A stretch of 42,352 nucleotides of DNA, taken from a virus. Location: IMG/VR virus record IMGVR_UViG_3300047202_000025, positions 1 through 42,352 of that record; one strand, given 5' to 3'. Each line of letters starts with the position of its first letter. Within the stretch, counting starts at the first letter, position 1. Both the position numbers and the translations under genes were made by a program. The notes beneath the pieces are model-generated. The model saw only the letters and a list, made by a program, of their open reading frames with translations, had not been told where the DNA came from and searched no databases. Positions 29,187 to 38,300 of the stretch are shown here, piece by piece.

Positions 29187-30028
29187 TGAATCCACTAAAA
29201 ACCACTCTTGATTCTGTTGCCCAAAACATAATCTCTGGGGTTGAGATTTCCACCGGCTTTCCCCAGCTTGATGATATGAGTCTGGGGTTTAAGCGGGGGG
29301 AACTAACCTTGATAGCTGGGAGACCTTCGATTGGTAAAACGGCAATGGTAGTGGATATGTCTCTATTTACCGCCCAGAAGTTCAATACGGGGATTTTCTC
29401 TCTGGAAATGGGAAAACAACAACTGATTGAAAGAATGATAACTAATAAACAAGAAGTCTGTTACACAGATTTGAAAAAGGGGTTGGTTGAAGTAAAGAAA
29501 GAAACAACAGATTTGTTAGCAACACTTTTGTTGTGGATAGACGATAGAACTGGGTTGACCCCAGTGAATATATGGGAGACTCTTAAAGAAACTCATATTA
29601 ACTTTGATGTGGTATTTATTGATTATCTTCAATTAGTTCGACCGGCTACAATGAAACGCCAGAGGTATGAAGAACTTGACAGGATTACAGAGAACATCAG
29701 GGAGATTGCCAAACAGATGAATATTGCTATGGTCGTGTCTGCACAACTTAATCGAGGGGTGGACAATCGGGAAAACCACGAACCAAGACTATCTGACCTT
29801 AGAGAAACAGGGGGAATTGAACAAACCTGTGATAAGATTATTCTTCTTCACCGCCCCGCTTACTATAACATTTATGAACAGAGCAACAAAGACGCTGTGG
29901 ATGATGGAGAGGCATATCTGATACTGGCAAAGAATAGAAACGGGCCAACGGGACGTATCCCCTGCGTTTGGCTCGGTGGTCAGATGAGTTTTAAAAGTCC
30001 AAATTTTAAACTTGAAAGTGAGTTTTGA
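29186..30028 (+). CDS. Replicative DNA helicase, DnaB C-terminal type
   Basis: A 280-residue protein without the DnaB N-terminal domain. Markers: STGFPQLDDMSLGFKRGEL, Walker A AGRPSIGKTAM (~44-54), SLEMGKQQL, Walker B VVFIDYLQLV (~145), VVSAQLNRGVDNRE, LSDLRETGGIEQ (arginine finger region) and LAKNRNGPTG. This is the RecA-fold motor that unwinds DNA at the fork and partners the primase next to it. TAATG overlap with the preceding gene. Confidence 0.92.
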   Translation: MNPLKTTLDSVAQNIISGVEISTGFPQLDDMSLGFKRGELTLIAGRPSIGKTAMVVDMSLFTAQKFNTGIFSLEMGKQQLIERMITNKQEVCYTDLKKGLVEVKKETTDLLATLLLWIDDRTGLTPVNIWETLKETHINFDVVFIDYLQLVRPATMKRQRYEELDRITENIREIAKQMNIAMVVSAQLNRGVDNRENHEPRLSDLRETGGIEQTCDKIILLHRPAYYNIYEQSNKDAVDDGEAYLILAKNRNGPTGRIPCVWLGGQMSFKSPNFKLESEF

Positions 30029-30861
30029 TGGTTTTGCCTTATCCGTATAATTTGTTAAAGTTGCAAAGTGAAGATGATAGGCACTGGCGATTTTTTTGTC
30101 CTTTTCACAACGAGACTAAACCATCTTTTACTATAAATAAAACCAACCCTTTTAGATTATTTTTTAGATGCTGGGGTTGTGGGATAAATGGCTCACCCAA
30201 AAAGTTTGCAAGATTGATGGGGTTAAAAACTAACCCAATAATAGAAGGTTTTGTAGAAATGCGAAGTGAAGAAAGACCCAAAGTTGATTGGGAAAAAAGA
30301 CTACAAACAGGGGAATGTCCAGAAGCATTAGAACAACTTGCCGAAATGGTGGGGGTCTCATTAGAAACCATCGAAAAATTTAACATTGGCTGGAATCCAA
30401 ACAGAGACTATACTAAAAGTGTTTACTTAATCCCTATGTATGATGAAACTGAAATCTGTGGTATTCAGGAGACTTGGTTTGAAAATGGAGAACGAAAGAA
30501 GAAATGCCAGAGATATAGCAAACACGGGTGGTTTATAAACCAAAAAAGAAACTATAATTTGTTATCTCCTTGTTTTATTTGTGAAGGATTTACTGATACT
30601 GCTGTTATAACTGAATTGGGATATTTGGCTTATGGCAGATTTAATGCTTTAATGGTTGATAGATTTCCTTACCCAATTATATCTGATAGATTGTATATTA
30701 TTTCTGACACCGACAAATGCGGGATTCAAGGGTCTAAAAAATTGCAGAAGATGATACCGAACAGTAAAATATTATACCCCTTTGGTTTTAAAGACGTGCG
30801 TGAGATGTATCTAAAAGAGGGAACTAAGAAAACAAAACAATGGATAGACAGTAATTTATGA
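30028..30861 (+). CDS. DNA primase, DnaG type
   Basis: A 277-residue protein. CPFHNETKPSF ... CWGCG (about 28-55) is the CHC2 zinc finger with C-x2-H and C-x2-C; the Toprim part shows CFICEGFTDTAVITELG (Glu at ~190) and IISDTDKCGIQGSKKL (DxD). The C-terminal helicase-binding domain is missing. TGATG coupling to the helicase gene supports a helicase-primase pair. It synthesises RNA primers for the family A polymerase. Confidence 0.9.
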   Translation: MVLPYPYNLLKLQSEDDRHWRFFCPFHNETKPSFTINKTNPFRLFFRCWGCGINGSPKKFARLMGLKTNPIIEGFVEMRSEERPKVDWEKRLQTGECPEALEQLAEMVGVSLETIEKFNIGWNPNRDYTKSVYLIPMYDETEICGIQETWFENGERKKKCQRYSKHGWFINQKRNYNLLSPCFICEGFTDTAVITELGYLAYGRFNALMVDRFPYPIISDRLYIISDTDKCGIQGSKKLQKMIPNSKILYPFGFKDVREMYLKEGTKKTKQWIDSNL

Positions 30862-31238
30862 AAAAATTATCTTTAAAATCCCTCCGCAAGAAAGCGGACA
30901 AAGTGTTTAGTCTGTGGCTTAGACGAAGTAGAGCAGTAAATGGGTTGTGTAAATGTTACACCTGTATTACCATAAAAAAGTGGGAACAAATGCACACCGG
31001 TCACTTTCTTTCACGGAAGTTTTTGAATATTCGATTTTCAGAAAATAATGTTCGACCACAATGCCCACTATGTAATATTTTTAAGAACGGAGAACAGTAT
31101 GTTTTTGGAAAAAATCTTGAGGCAAGCGGGGTAAATGTGGTAAAACTCCAGAAAGAATCCAAGAAAAAGGTCAAAAACCCCAGAGAACTCTATGAATGGG
31201 TCATTAAGGAATATACAGAAAGGTTAAAAAATTTATGA
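30858..31238 (+). CDS. NinG-like recombination nuclease
   Basis: A 126-residue protein close to lambda NinG (Rap): LRKKADKVFSLWLRRS at the start, CKCYTC, WEQMHTGHFLSRKFLNIRFSENNVRPQCPLCN. The GHFLSR and QCxxCN elements are the His/Cys nuclease core of this family, which cuts branched recombination intermediates. ATGA overlap with the primase. It complements the RecA- and NinB-like genes. Confidence 0.85.
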   Translation: MKKLSLKSLRKKADKVFSLWLRRSRAVNGLCKCYTCITIKKWEQMHTGHFLSRKFLNIRFSENNVRPQCPLCNIFKNGEQYVFGKNLEASGVNVVKLQKESKKKVKNPRELYEWVIKEYTERLKNL

Positions 31239-31315
31239 AACTTCTTGTTATTTTAGTTGACATTGCTGGTGGAATTGGTATAATAATAATGTTACTATAT
31301 GTTTTATTGGGGTAA
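31235..31315 (+). CDS. Tiny membrane peptide, 26 residues
   Basis: MKLLVILVDIAGGIGIIIML... forms a single hydrophobic segment. ATGA overlap with the ninG-like gene. Short enough to be chance, but the tight overlap and hydrophobic run suggest a small membrane peptide. Confidence 0.3.
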   Translation: MKLLVILVDIAGGIGIIIMLLYVLLG

Positions 31316-31318
31316 AAT

Positions 31319-31519
31319 ATGATATTGTTTTTTGATGCAATTGCAGCCTTTATGGTCTTATTATCATTGTATAAATGTCCTAAAAACAAGAATTGGTGGG
31401 CTTTATATTCTGCTGGTTGTCTTATTTTTATTTTTGTTTTTTTGGGTCGAGAATTATATAGTGCTTCAATTTTAAATATTTTTGGGGTATATATAGGAAT
31501 GAAAAATTATCTCAGGTAA
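31319..31519 (+). CDS. Small two-span membrane protein
   Basis: A 66-residue protein with hydrophobic segments at ~1-18 and ~28-45, and a basic loop (YKCPKNKNW). No family recognised. Between recombination and nucleotide genes. Confidence 0.5.
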   Translation: MILFFDAIAAFMVLLSLYKCPKNKNWWALYSAGCLIFIFVFLGRELYSASILNIFGVYIGMKNYLR

Positions 31520-31522
31520 AAT

Positions 31523-31735
31523 ATGGTTGACGGAAATAGTGGGAAGGGGGATGTTTACCGAAAGGTTGACAAGAGAAAATTTGACAAAAATTACAAAAAA
31601 ATTTTTGGGGGCAAGTGCATTTGTCAAGGGGGGTATTTCGAGGATGAGTGGACAGATGCCAGAGGGGTAAGACACAAGTGTAAAACCAGATGTATTTTAT
31701 GTTCTAAAGGAGACAAAAATGTTAAAGGTAGGTAA
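31523..31735 (+). CDS. Small basic zinc-type protein
   Basis: A 70-residue protein with CICQGG, KCKTRC and ILC: a Cys cluster in the second half, and a Lys-rich first half. It overlaps the next gene by 17 nt. Function unknown. Confidence 0.5.
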   Translation: MVDGNSGKGDVYRKVDKRKFDKNYKKIFGGKCICQGGYFEDEWTDARGVRHKCKTRCILCSKGDKNVKGR

Positions 31736-32318
31736 TAAGGTTAAAGTCATAGCAACAAAAAAAGAATTAGAAAAAATGTGCAGTATTTTTAATGTTCCTC
31801 TTTCTGGTGCAACTGCTGTTATTGTGCATATTAACCCAGCTGATGAACTTCCTATTACAATAGATGCTGGCAATAAGTTGAGGGGAACTTGGTATGTGAG
31901 AGAAAAAGATATTGAGTTGATTGAAACAAAAGAGGAAACAGGTATGCACGATTCGGGAAAACGTCAGGAGTTTAACACAGGTGCGGTTCGGGATACAGCC
32001 GAAGGTAAATCAAGACCCGATTTAATTTCTCCCTTTGCTCAACTTCGTTGTGGAGAGTGGATGAGAAAAGGTGCTGAGAAGTATTCAGAAAGGAACTGGG
32101 AAAAAGGTATTCCAATTAGCCGCTGTATTGCTTCTCTGGAAAGACACCTACAACAGTATAAAACAGGGTTGATGGATGAAGACCACCTTGCGGCTATAGC
32201 AGTAAATGCTCAGTTTATAATGCATTTTGAGGCAATGGTTGAAAAGGGCTTAATGGCAAGAGAAACAGTTTGTGATATGCCCGAATATGAAAGGAAAAAT
32301 AATGGAAAAAATAAGTAA
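31719..32318 (+). CDS. dATP/dGTP diphosphohydrolase-like protein (DUF5664 type)
   Basis: A 199-residue protein. Residues ~1-75 form a beta domain (KVGNKVKVIATKKEL, a KOW/SH3-like start). From ~85 the sequence reads FNTGAVRDTAEGKSRPDLI, AEKYSERNWEKGIPISRC, LERHLQQYKTG and DEDHLAAIAVNAQFIMH, matching the all-alpha MazG-like nucleotide diphosphohydrolase family known as dATP/dGTP diphosphohydrolase. It may adjust dNTP pools or clear dGTP or dATP for an altered base. RBS AAAGGAG precedes the ATG. Confidence 0.8.
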   Translation: MLKVGNKVKVIATKKELEKMCSIFNVPLSGATAVIVHINPADELPITIDAGNKLRGTWYVREKDIELIETKEETGMHDSGKRQEFNTGAVRDTAEGKSRPDLISPFAQLRCGEWMRKGAEKYSERNWEKGIPISRCIASLERHLQQYKTGLMDEDHLAAIAVNAQFIMHFEAMVEKGLMARETVCDMPEYERKNNGKNK

Positions 32319-32700
32319 GGGGTTTTACTATCTGGGGCATCCCTATACGGTTAAAGACCAACACGGCAACTTTGTTCCAGAAGGTGAGGAGGCCAACTTT
32401 AATCTCTGTAACTACCGAAGCGGGAGACTTTTTCTGGCGGGGTATAATATCTATTCCCCCATTTCCCACACCCACCCGATTCACAGAGCTACACCAGAGT
32501 TTCTCCAGAGACACGAACATACAATGTGGTATAAGTTAGACCTTGATTTTATTGAAAAAACCAACTTTGATGGGATTATTCTTGCCCCCAACTGGGAAGA
32601 ATCCTCTGGGTGCAGGTTAGAGAAAAACTGGTTTGAAGAACACGGGAAGATTGTGCTTTTTTACGCAAATATTATTGAAGAAAATATTGGAAAGGATTAA
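32302..32700 (+). CDS. DUF1937-like nucleoside deoxyribosyltransferase relative
   Basis: A 132-residue protein: FYYLGHPYTV at the start, NYRSGRLFLAGYNIYSPISHTHPI in the middle, WYKLDLDFIEKTNFDGIILAPNWEESSGC late. This is the 2-deoxyribosyltransferase-like fold; the E-x-S-x-G-C...E pattern carries the family's active-site features. It overlaps the diphosphohydrolase gene by 17 nt, so the pair is likely co-expressed for nucleotide conversion. ATG 32302 chosen for the adjacent AAGG and minimal overlap. Confidence 0.72.
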   Translation: MEKISKGFYYLGHPYTVKDQHGNFVPEGEEANFNLCNYRSGRLFLAGYNIYSPISHTHPIHRATPEFLQRHEHTMWYKLDLDFIEKTNFDGIILAPNWEESSGCRLEKNWFEEHGKIVLFYANIIEENIGKD

Positions 32701-32701
32701 A

Positions 32702-33475
32702 GTGGAATTACCTATCAATCAGATAATCTGTGGAAACTGTGTAGATGTATTAAAAACCTTTCCTTTATGTGGTATTGACCTTGTGGTTACTTCTCCACCT
32801 TATGATAATTTGAGAGATTATAAGGGATATGATTTTCCTTTTGAGGAGATTGTTTTAAGATTAAAGAATGTTCTTAAAACAGGCGGGGTTATTGTATGGG
32901 TCGTTGGTGATGCTACGGTTGATGGAAGTGAAACGGGGACTTCTTTTGAACAAGCACTTTATTTTAAAAAATTAGGGTTTAATTTGCACGATACTATGAT
33001 TTATGCAAAGAACAACTATTTACCTGCACAAAAAAACAGCAATCGTTATGCCAATGGTTTTGAATACGTATTTATATTCAGCAAAAGAAAACCAAAAACC
33101 TTTAATCCCATAAAAGAAAAGTGTATTTGGGGGGGAAAAGGAAAAGTTGGAACTTTCAGAGGAAAGAACGGAGAAACTACACAACGAAATGTAATTATAA
33201 ATGAAGAAAAAACCATTTCTAATATTTGGTTTTATGAAGTTGGGTATATGAAATCAACCAAAAACAAAATTGCCTATCAACACCCCGCCATTTTTTCAGA
33301 ACAACTTGCTATTGACCACATTAAAAGTTGGAGTAATCCAAATGATGTTGTGTTAGACCCAATGTGTGGAAGCGGAACAACCTGCGTTGCAGCAAAGCAA
33401 CTTGGAAGAAATTATATAGGAATTGACGTGAGTAACGAATATTGTAAAATTGCAAAAGAAAGGATTTCATTATGA
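32702..33475 (+). CDS. DNA methyltransferase, N4/N6 type
   Basis: A 257-residue enzyme. Motif IV TSPPYDNLRDY (~32) precedes the SAM-binding motif I DPMCGSGTTCVAAK (~217), the beta-class order used by N6-adenine and N4-cytosine methylases. The GTG at 32702 with AAAGGA upstream is chosen over a TTG-type start inside the previous gene. No restriction enzyme is next to it, so it may be a stand-alone phage methylase protecting the genome against host restriction or altering regulation. Confidence 0.88.
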   Translation: MELPINQIICGNCVDVLKTFPLCGIDLVVTSPPYDNLRDYKGYDFPFEEIVLRLKNVLKTGGVIVWVVGDATVDGSETGTSFEQALYFKKLGFNLHDTMIYAKNNYLPAQKNSNRYANGFEYVFIFSKRKPKTFNPIKEKCIWGGKGKVGTFRGKNGETTQRNVIINEEKTISNIWFYEVGYMKSTKNKIAYQHPAIFSEQLAIDHIKSWSNPNDVVLDPMCGSGTTCVAAKQLGRNYIGIDVSNEYCKIAKERISL

Positions 33476-34146
33476 CATTAGACCATATTTTTCCCGGCCA
33501 TTGGACAGCCACAGAAATTGATAGACGCAACCGTTGGACTTGTGAACATCGCCACAACGGGTTAAGGCACGCCAACTGCTATAACAAGGCCCACAACCTT
33601 GTTCCACGAATTGGGTTCTTAGACATAGAGACCTCTAACCTAAAGGCCAACTTCGGAATTGCGCTGGCGTGGTGTATGAAAAGAGAAGGGGAAACAGAAA
33701 TCATTTCAGATGTCTTTAGCAAAAATGATTTGGAGAAAGAGATTCTTGATGCACGGCTTGTAAAGAGTTGTGTAAATGCTCTGGGAACGATAGATGTAGT
33801 GATAGGACATTATCTCTCTCGCTTTGATATTCCCTTCCTGAGAACAAGAGCTATAATGCTCGGAATTGACTTCCCTGAATATGGTAAACTAAAAATGATT
33901 GACACCTATGATATAGCCAAAAGTAAACTTTGTCTCCACTCCAAAAGACAGAATGTTATCGCCGAGGCATTGCACGGAAAGACTGAAAAAACAAGGTTGG
34001 ATTTTCATAGTTGGATAGGTGCTTTACAAGGAAAGAAGAAAGACCTTGACTATGTTCTCAATCATTGCATCCACGATGTGAAAGACCTTGAACGCAACTA
34101 CAATAAGTTGAAACCCTTTACCAGATATAATTTAAGGAGTATTTAA
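33472..34146 (+). CDS. DEDD-family 3'-5' exonuclease (RNase H-like)
   Basis: A 224-residue protein. Residues ~20-40 hold CEHRHNGLRHANCY, a Cys/His knuckle. The nuclease follows: GFLDIETSNL (DxE, ~48), VIGHYLSRFDIPFLRTRA (motif II Asp, ~115), and HCIHDVKDLERNY (HD...D, ~195). DEDD exonucleases of this type proofread or process DNA/RNA ends. ATGA-coupled to the methyltransferase. A role in DNA repair or in degrading host nucleic acid is inferred. Confidence 0.8.
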   Translation: MTLDHIFPGHWTATEIDRRNRWTCEHRHNGLRHANCYNKAHNLVPRIGFLDIETSNLKANFGIALAWCMKREGETEIISDVFSKNDLEKEILDARLVKSCVNALGTIDVVIGHYLSRFDIPFLRTRAIMLGIDFPEYGKLKMIDTYDIAKSKLCLHSKRQNVIAEALHGKTEKTRLDFHSWIGALQGKKKDLDYVLNHCIHDVKDLERNYNKLKPFTRYNLRSI

Positions 34147-34859
34147 TGGAAAAATACAAATCACAATTAGGTTTTGTTCAAGTTCCAATCAAAAGAGGTT
34201 TTAATGAAATTGGAAAACTATTTGAAATTTTATGTAATGTGGCACACTCAACAAAAGGAAATGCTTATATTTTAGGTGGTTATGTTAGATGGATGTGTTC
34301 TCCTAAAGAAAACCCAACTAAGGCAGGGGACGTAGATATTTATTGTGAAAATCAGGATGTATTTGATTTAATGAAAACCACTTTATTAAATCTTAATTTG
34401 AAAGTAAAAAATGATAATCCTATGGCACTTACTTTTGAAACTAATCCAGAGTTTTCCAAAACAGTTCAAATTATCAAACCAATAAAGGATGGGGCTATTG
34501 TTGCAATGGGAGGTTTTGAAACAATCTTATCCCACTTTGATTTTACAGTTATTCGTTGCGGGTTAATCAATGAAACAACCGCCTTAGTGGACAGTGATTT
34601 TTTACACGATGAAGAACGTAATTTACTTAGATTAAAAAATATTCATTGTCCAATATCTTCTACATTACGTTGTATGAAATATGCAAAGAAGGGGTATTTT
34701 TTACAACCGTCAGAATGTTTAAAGTTGTTTGCGGATTGGCAAAATCGCAGTGATGATTATAAATTTAAAATAATATCTGGACTTCAAAGAATTGAGGCCG
34801 AGGAACAACTATCAGAAGCAGATATAAATGAACTTGAGAGATTGATGAGGATAGACTAA
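34146..34859 (+). CDS. Nucleotidyltransferase (poly(A)/CCA polymerase head-like)
   Basis: A 237-residue protein with YILGGYVRWM (GG and R of the fold) near 40 and GDVDIYC (DxD, ~60), the catalytic signature of Pol beta-type nucleotidyltransferases, followed by HFDFTVIRCGLI and a helical C-terminus. The head domain resembles CCA-adding or poly(A) enzymes, but the neck and body are short. It could add nucleotides to RNA or modify a tRNA or protein. Coupled by TAATG on both sides. Confidence 0.72.
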   Translation: MEKYKSQLGFVQVPIKRGFNEIGKLFEILCNVAHSTKGNAYILGGYVRWMCSPKENPTKAGDVDIYCENQDVFDLMKTTLLNLNLKVKNDNPMALTFETNPEFSKTVQIIKPIKDGAIVAMGGFETILSHFDFTVIRCGLINETTALVDSDFLHDEERNLLRLKNIHCPISSTLRCMKYAKKGYFLQPSECLKLFADWQNRSDDYKFKIISGLQRIEAEEQLSEADINELERLMRID

Positions 34860-34963
34860 TGGCAGACCCAGACTATGACCCCAAGAAGTTTACTAAAGAT
34901 TGGTATGGGAATCTAACAAAAAAGAAAACTAAACCAAAACACAGAAAGAAGGTAAAGAAATGA
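34859..34963 (+). CDS. Tiny basic protein, 34 residues
   Basis: MADPDYDPKKFTKDWYGNLTKKKTKP... an acidic N-terminal segment then a cluster of Lys/Arg. TAATG and ATGA overlaps with both neighbours. Possibly nucleic-acid binding. Confidence 0.5.
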   Translation: MADPDYDPKKFTKDWYGNLTKKKTKPKHRKKVKK

Positions 34964-35112
34964 AAGTAGCATATCTACTCTTTGGCATCTTCTGTGTAAT
35001 AAGTCAGTTAGGTATAGGGTTTATTTCCTTTTGTTTAGGAAGGTGGAAAGAGGGTATCATAGGGTGTCTGTTTGGCATTGCAAATGGGTTAATTTATTTG
35101 TGGCCAAAATAA
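34960..35112 (+). CDS. Small membrane protein, 50 residues
   Basis: Two hydrophobic segments, ~3-25 (AYLLFGIFCVISQLGIGFIS) and ~32-48 (IIGCLFGIANGLIYLW), separated by a basic GRWK loop. Last plus-strand gene, ending just before the terminator. Function unknown. Confidence 0.55.
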   Translation: MKVAYLLFGIFCVISQLGIGFISFCLGRWKEGIIGCLFGIANGLIYLWPK

Positions 35113-35125
35113 TCTATTCTTTCCC

Positions 35126-35165
35126 TTGGGCTTCTTCTCTTGGTCGGGGGGAAGCCCTTTTTATT
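35126..35165 (+). terminator. Intrinsic terminator ending the plus-strand operon
   Basis: GGGCTTC (35128-35134) pairs with GAAGCCC (35151-35157), followed by TTTTTATTT. It ends the rightward operon and abuts the stop codon of a convergent minus-strand gene at 35165. There is no comparable stem/U-run order for the leftward direction here. Confidence 0.85.
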
Positions 35166-35341
35166 TACAGAACGTGCTTAATAACTAAAACAAGAAATGC
35201 AACAGCTTCAACGGCAATAGCACTAAGCAATACCATATTAAATGTCCAGTGGTGGGCCAGATGGTTTTGTAAATCTATCTTAATATCTTTCAATATAGTT
35301 TCGCACACGGCCATTCGTTCACCTAATGTCTTGTTTTTCAT
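35165..35341 (-). CDS. Small XhlA/holin-like membrane protein
   Basis: A 58-residue protein: an amphipathic N-terminal helix (MKNKTLGERMAVCETILKD, LQNHLAHHW) followed by one transmembrane segment (VLLSAIAVEAVAFLVLVI). This arrangement, with the HLxHHW turn before the membrane helix, resembles XhlA-type haemolysin/holin proteins. ATGA overlap with the internal-virion gene upstream. It probably contributes to lysis; I see no endolysin gene in the window. Confidence 0.65.
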   Translation of the reverse strand: MKNKTLGERMAVCETILKDIKIDLQNHLAHHWTFNMVLLSAIAVEAVAFLVLVIKHVL

Positions 35342-38300
35342 CTGGATTCCTTGTTTGCTAATTTTTCAATCTGCCTTCGAGCCAACTCTTTGGCAAACTC
35401 AATCTCTTTAGTTACTCGTTCAATTTTTCGTTCCTCTTTTAAGTTTACCCACCCCGGCTTTAAGAACAACTTTCCTAATCGGGTATTGATATACTTGGAG
35501 GATAAATCCCTATAGTTTTCATACCTCTGGTCATTCAAGAACCAGTTGGTAGCAATTCTTCTTGACACCGAGGGGATGGGAATAAACAATGATTCAAGGT
35601 TTTTCTGAACACTTTTATTTAGTTCAAGAGGTTCATATTTAATTTCAAACTCTGTAGTTCTTTGCCTTCGGGTAAACTTGGCCTCTTGTTCAGATTGCTC
35701 AATAGTTGGGAATTTCTTTCTTAATTTCTTCTGTGCCTTTGGCCCCAAATCATCCCATATCTTATTGTAATTATCATTGGCTATTTTATTCCGAATCCGT
35801 TCAGATATTGCAGCAGGAGATAGTGGATAAGAAGTAGTTCCCTGTGAGATAAATTCAGAAGTTCCCCTTGCAAATATTGAAGCCCAACCGTCATTTATAC
35901 CAGACTCAAACATAGCACCTAAAAACTGGGGAAGTCGAATCTTCAACATCTCTCTTAAAGCAACAAACGCCTTTTCTTTTCCGGGTGTGCTAATCTTGCT
36001 TTTTCCAATTTTTGCAGCAATTTTAGCAAATGGGCCTTGTCTTTTTCCCACTTCTTCCCAATCGGGAATTTCCCAGAGTTTGTTTCCCTGAAAATCCCTT
36101 CCCGTAATTAACTCAGTTGCTATTCCAATTAAAGCAGTTTCCCTTGATTTGGCATACTGTTCAAGAACACTCAATCGTGGGACTTTCTTTATAAAACCAG
36201 CTTGGTTTTTCATTTCTCCTGTAATCAAGCGAGCAATAGTTCTATAGAACTGAATGTCTCCACCACCAAAATCATAGTGAACGTCATTTACTCTAACTTG
36301 CCCCCAGTTAGTTGAGCGTGGGTCAATATCAGAAGATATTTTAGGTTCACCCTTTTTGTCTTTATAATAATTTCCTATTGTGTTGGCTATTGCGGAGATT
36401 AAAAATATCTTTCCTATCTCAGTTGAGACAAGGGAGGCAGCATACATACGACTTCCCTTGTTGGCAAGTAAAACATAGGGTCGCTTTAGTCTTGAGAAGG
36501 TCATTGAAGGGGAAAATAGAACATAGTTTGCCGCTCTTTGAATGGCCTTTCCTTCGGGGTTTTTTGCCCTCAAAATTTTCATAAAAGTATTAACTGTATC
36601 TGTATAATTCCTTTTATATGCCTCTAACTGTTTTCCAGTAACTCCCTGTTTTTCCCAATGTTTAGTCTGGATATTATAAAGTTCCTGCATAAAACTATTA
36701 GTAGAGGCAACCATACTTCTTTCAGAAGCAACATACCACTTACCCATTCCTCTGACGGGAGCAAGCAAAACTTTAGCAACTTTACCACCGTGTTCTCCTG
36801 CTGTCAGTATTCTTCTAAGCAAAGGATAACCATAAGCAAACTGTTCAGGGGCTAATTCTTTTCCCGCCACTTCTGCCCAAGGAACATCGGAGATAAAGTT
36901 CATTCCGTGTTGTTTTGCGTCCTGATGTAATGGGTCAGTTAGAGTAGTGTTGTGCATCTTCTCTGCATAGGCAGCACTCATATATGCTCTAACAGCTTTA
37001 GTTCCGCCTTTTAAATATTTAATAGGGTGTCTTGCAGCAAAAGAACTTGCCTGTCTAAAGAACTGGACATCATAAGCAAAAGGAGATTTAGCTAACTGAA
37101 CTATACTCTTTACCACATCCCAGCCGGAAAAAGGTTTCATAGCAGATTGCTTATAGTAAAGTTCTGTAGCAAAGTCTTTTCCAAGAATATCAGAGATATA
37201 TTGAAACTGGGCGTTTTGAAGAATCTTTCCATTTCTCCAACTCTGTAATGCCCCTCTTGTATTGTTTATTGCAAATGCGTCTGTGTGAACCTCCAGATTT
37301 TTTTGGAACAAACTGCCCCATTCTGGAGAAGTAAAATTAGGCGGCGTAATCTCAGGAACTTCTGCAAACCCCTTCATTCCCGCAGTTGCTTTAGTCTGTG
37401 CTTCTTCGGGAGAAGTTCCCTTGGCCAACTCGGATTCTAATATGTCTTTATACCCCGCTGCCTGTCTTGCCCTTAACTCTTTAATAGCGGGTTCAGCAAC
37501 AGTTGTTCTCAAATCCTTTACTGTTTTAAGTTGCTCAAATGCCTTATCTCGAATTGTATCTATGGTTGGAACTTCTATTGGTGTAACTAACCCACGATTA
37601 AATGTTTCAAATAGAGAAGGTTCAATAAACTTATTTCCCTCTGGTAAACCCAATGCCTTTTTTTCAGCAATACCTTCGGGGGATTTTAACCAAGTCTGAA
37701 AATCAGACTGTAGTTTTTTCATTCCAAATTTCTTGACATTTTCTGCCATTACATCTACAGTTTTGGGTTCACTAATCTTTTCTGTAACTGGGGCAACTCT
37801 GCCTCCTCTATATGGGGTAAATACTACACCTTGTCCCGCACCCAATATAATATTACCTGTGTCTGCCCCCTGTATTGCTGCTGCACCACCACCAACAATA
37901 CCTCCACCACCTCGGCGTAAAAGGGGATTTTTTACCCCGCCTAAAACATCATACAATTTACCTGTTGCATAGGATTTTGCACCCTCCCACCCTTTGTCTT
38001 GAAGAAACTCAAACCAATCTTCTTCGGTTTGTTCTTTAGTTGGGGCTTGAAGTAAGCTATGTAAACCAAATGTTCCTGCTGCTGTTTTTGTTGGCATACC
38101 CTTTAATTCAAGTATAACTTTTTCAAAATCAACAACAAGATTTTTCCACTTCTCCGGGTCTTTCCAAGACATTTCACTGACAAACAAATGACGTGCATCT
38201 TGCCACGCAGATACTTCCCCTGTTCCCCATTTTCTACTGATATAACTTGTAACACCCATTGGGTCAGCAAACCCCGTCAATGCAAATCCTTCCTTTGTAA

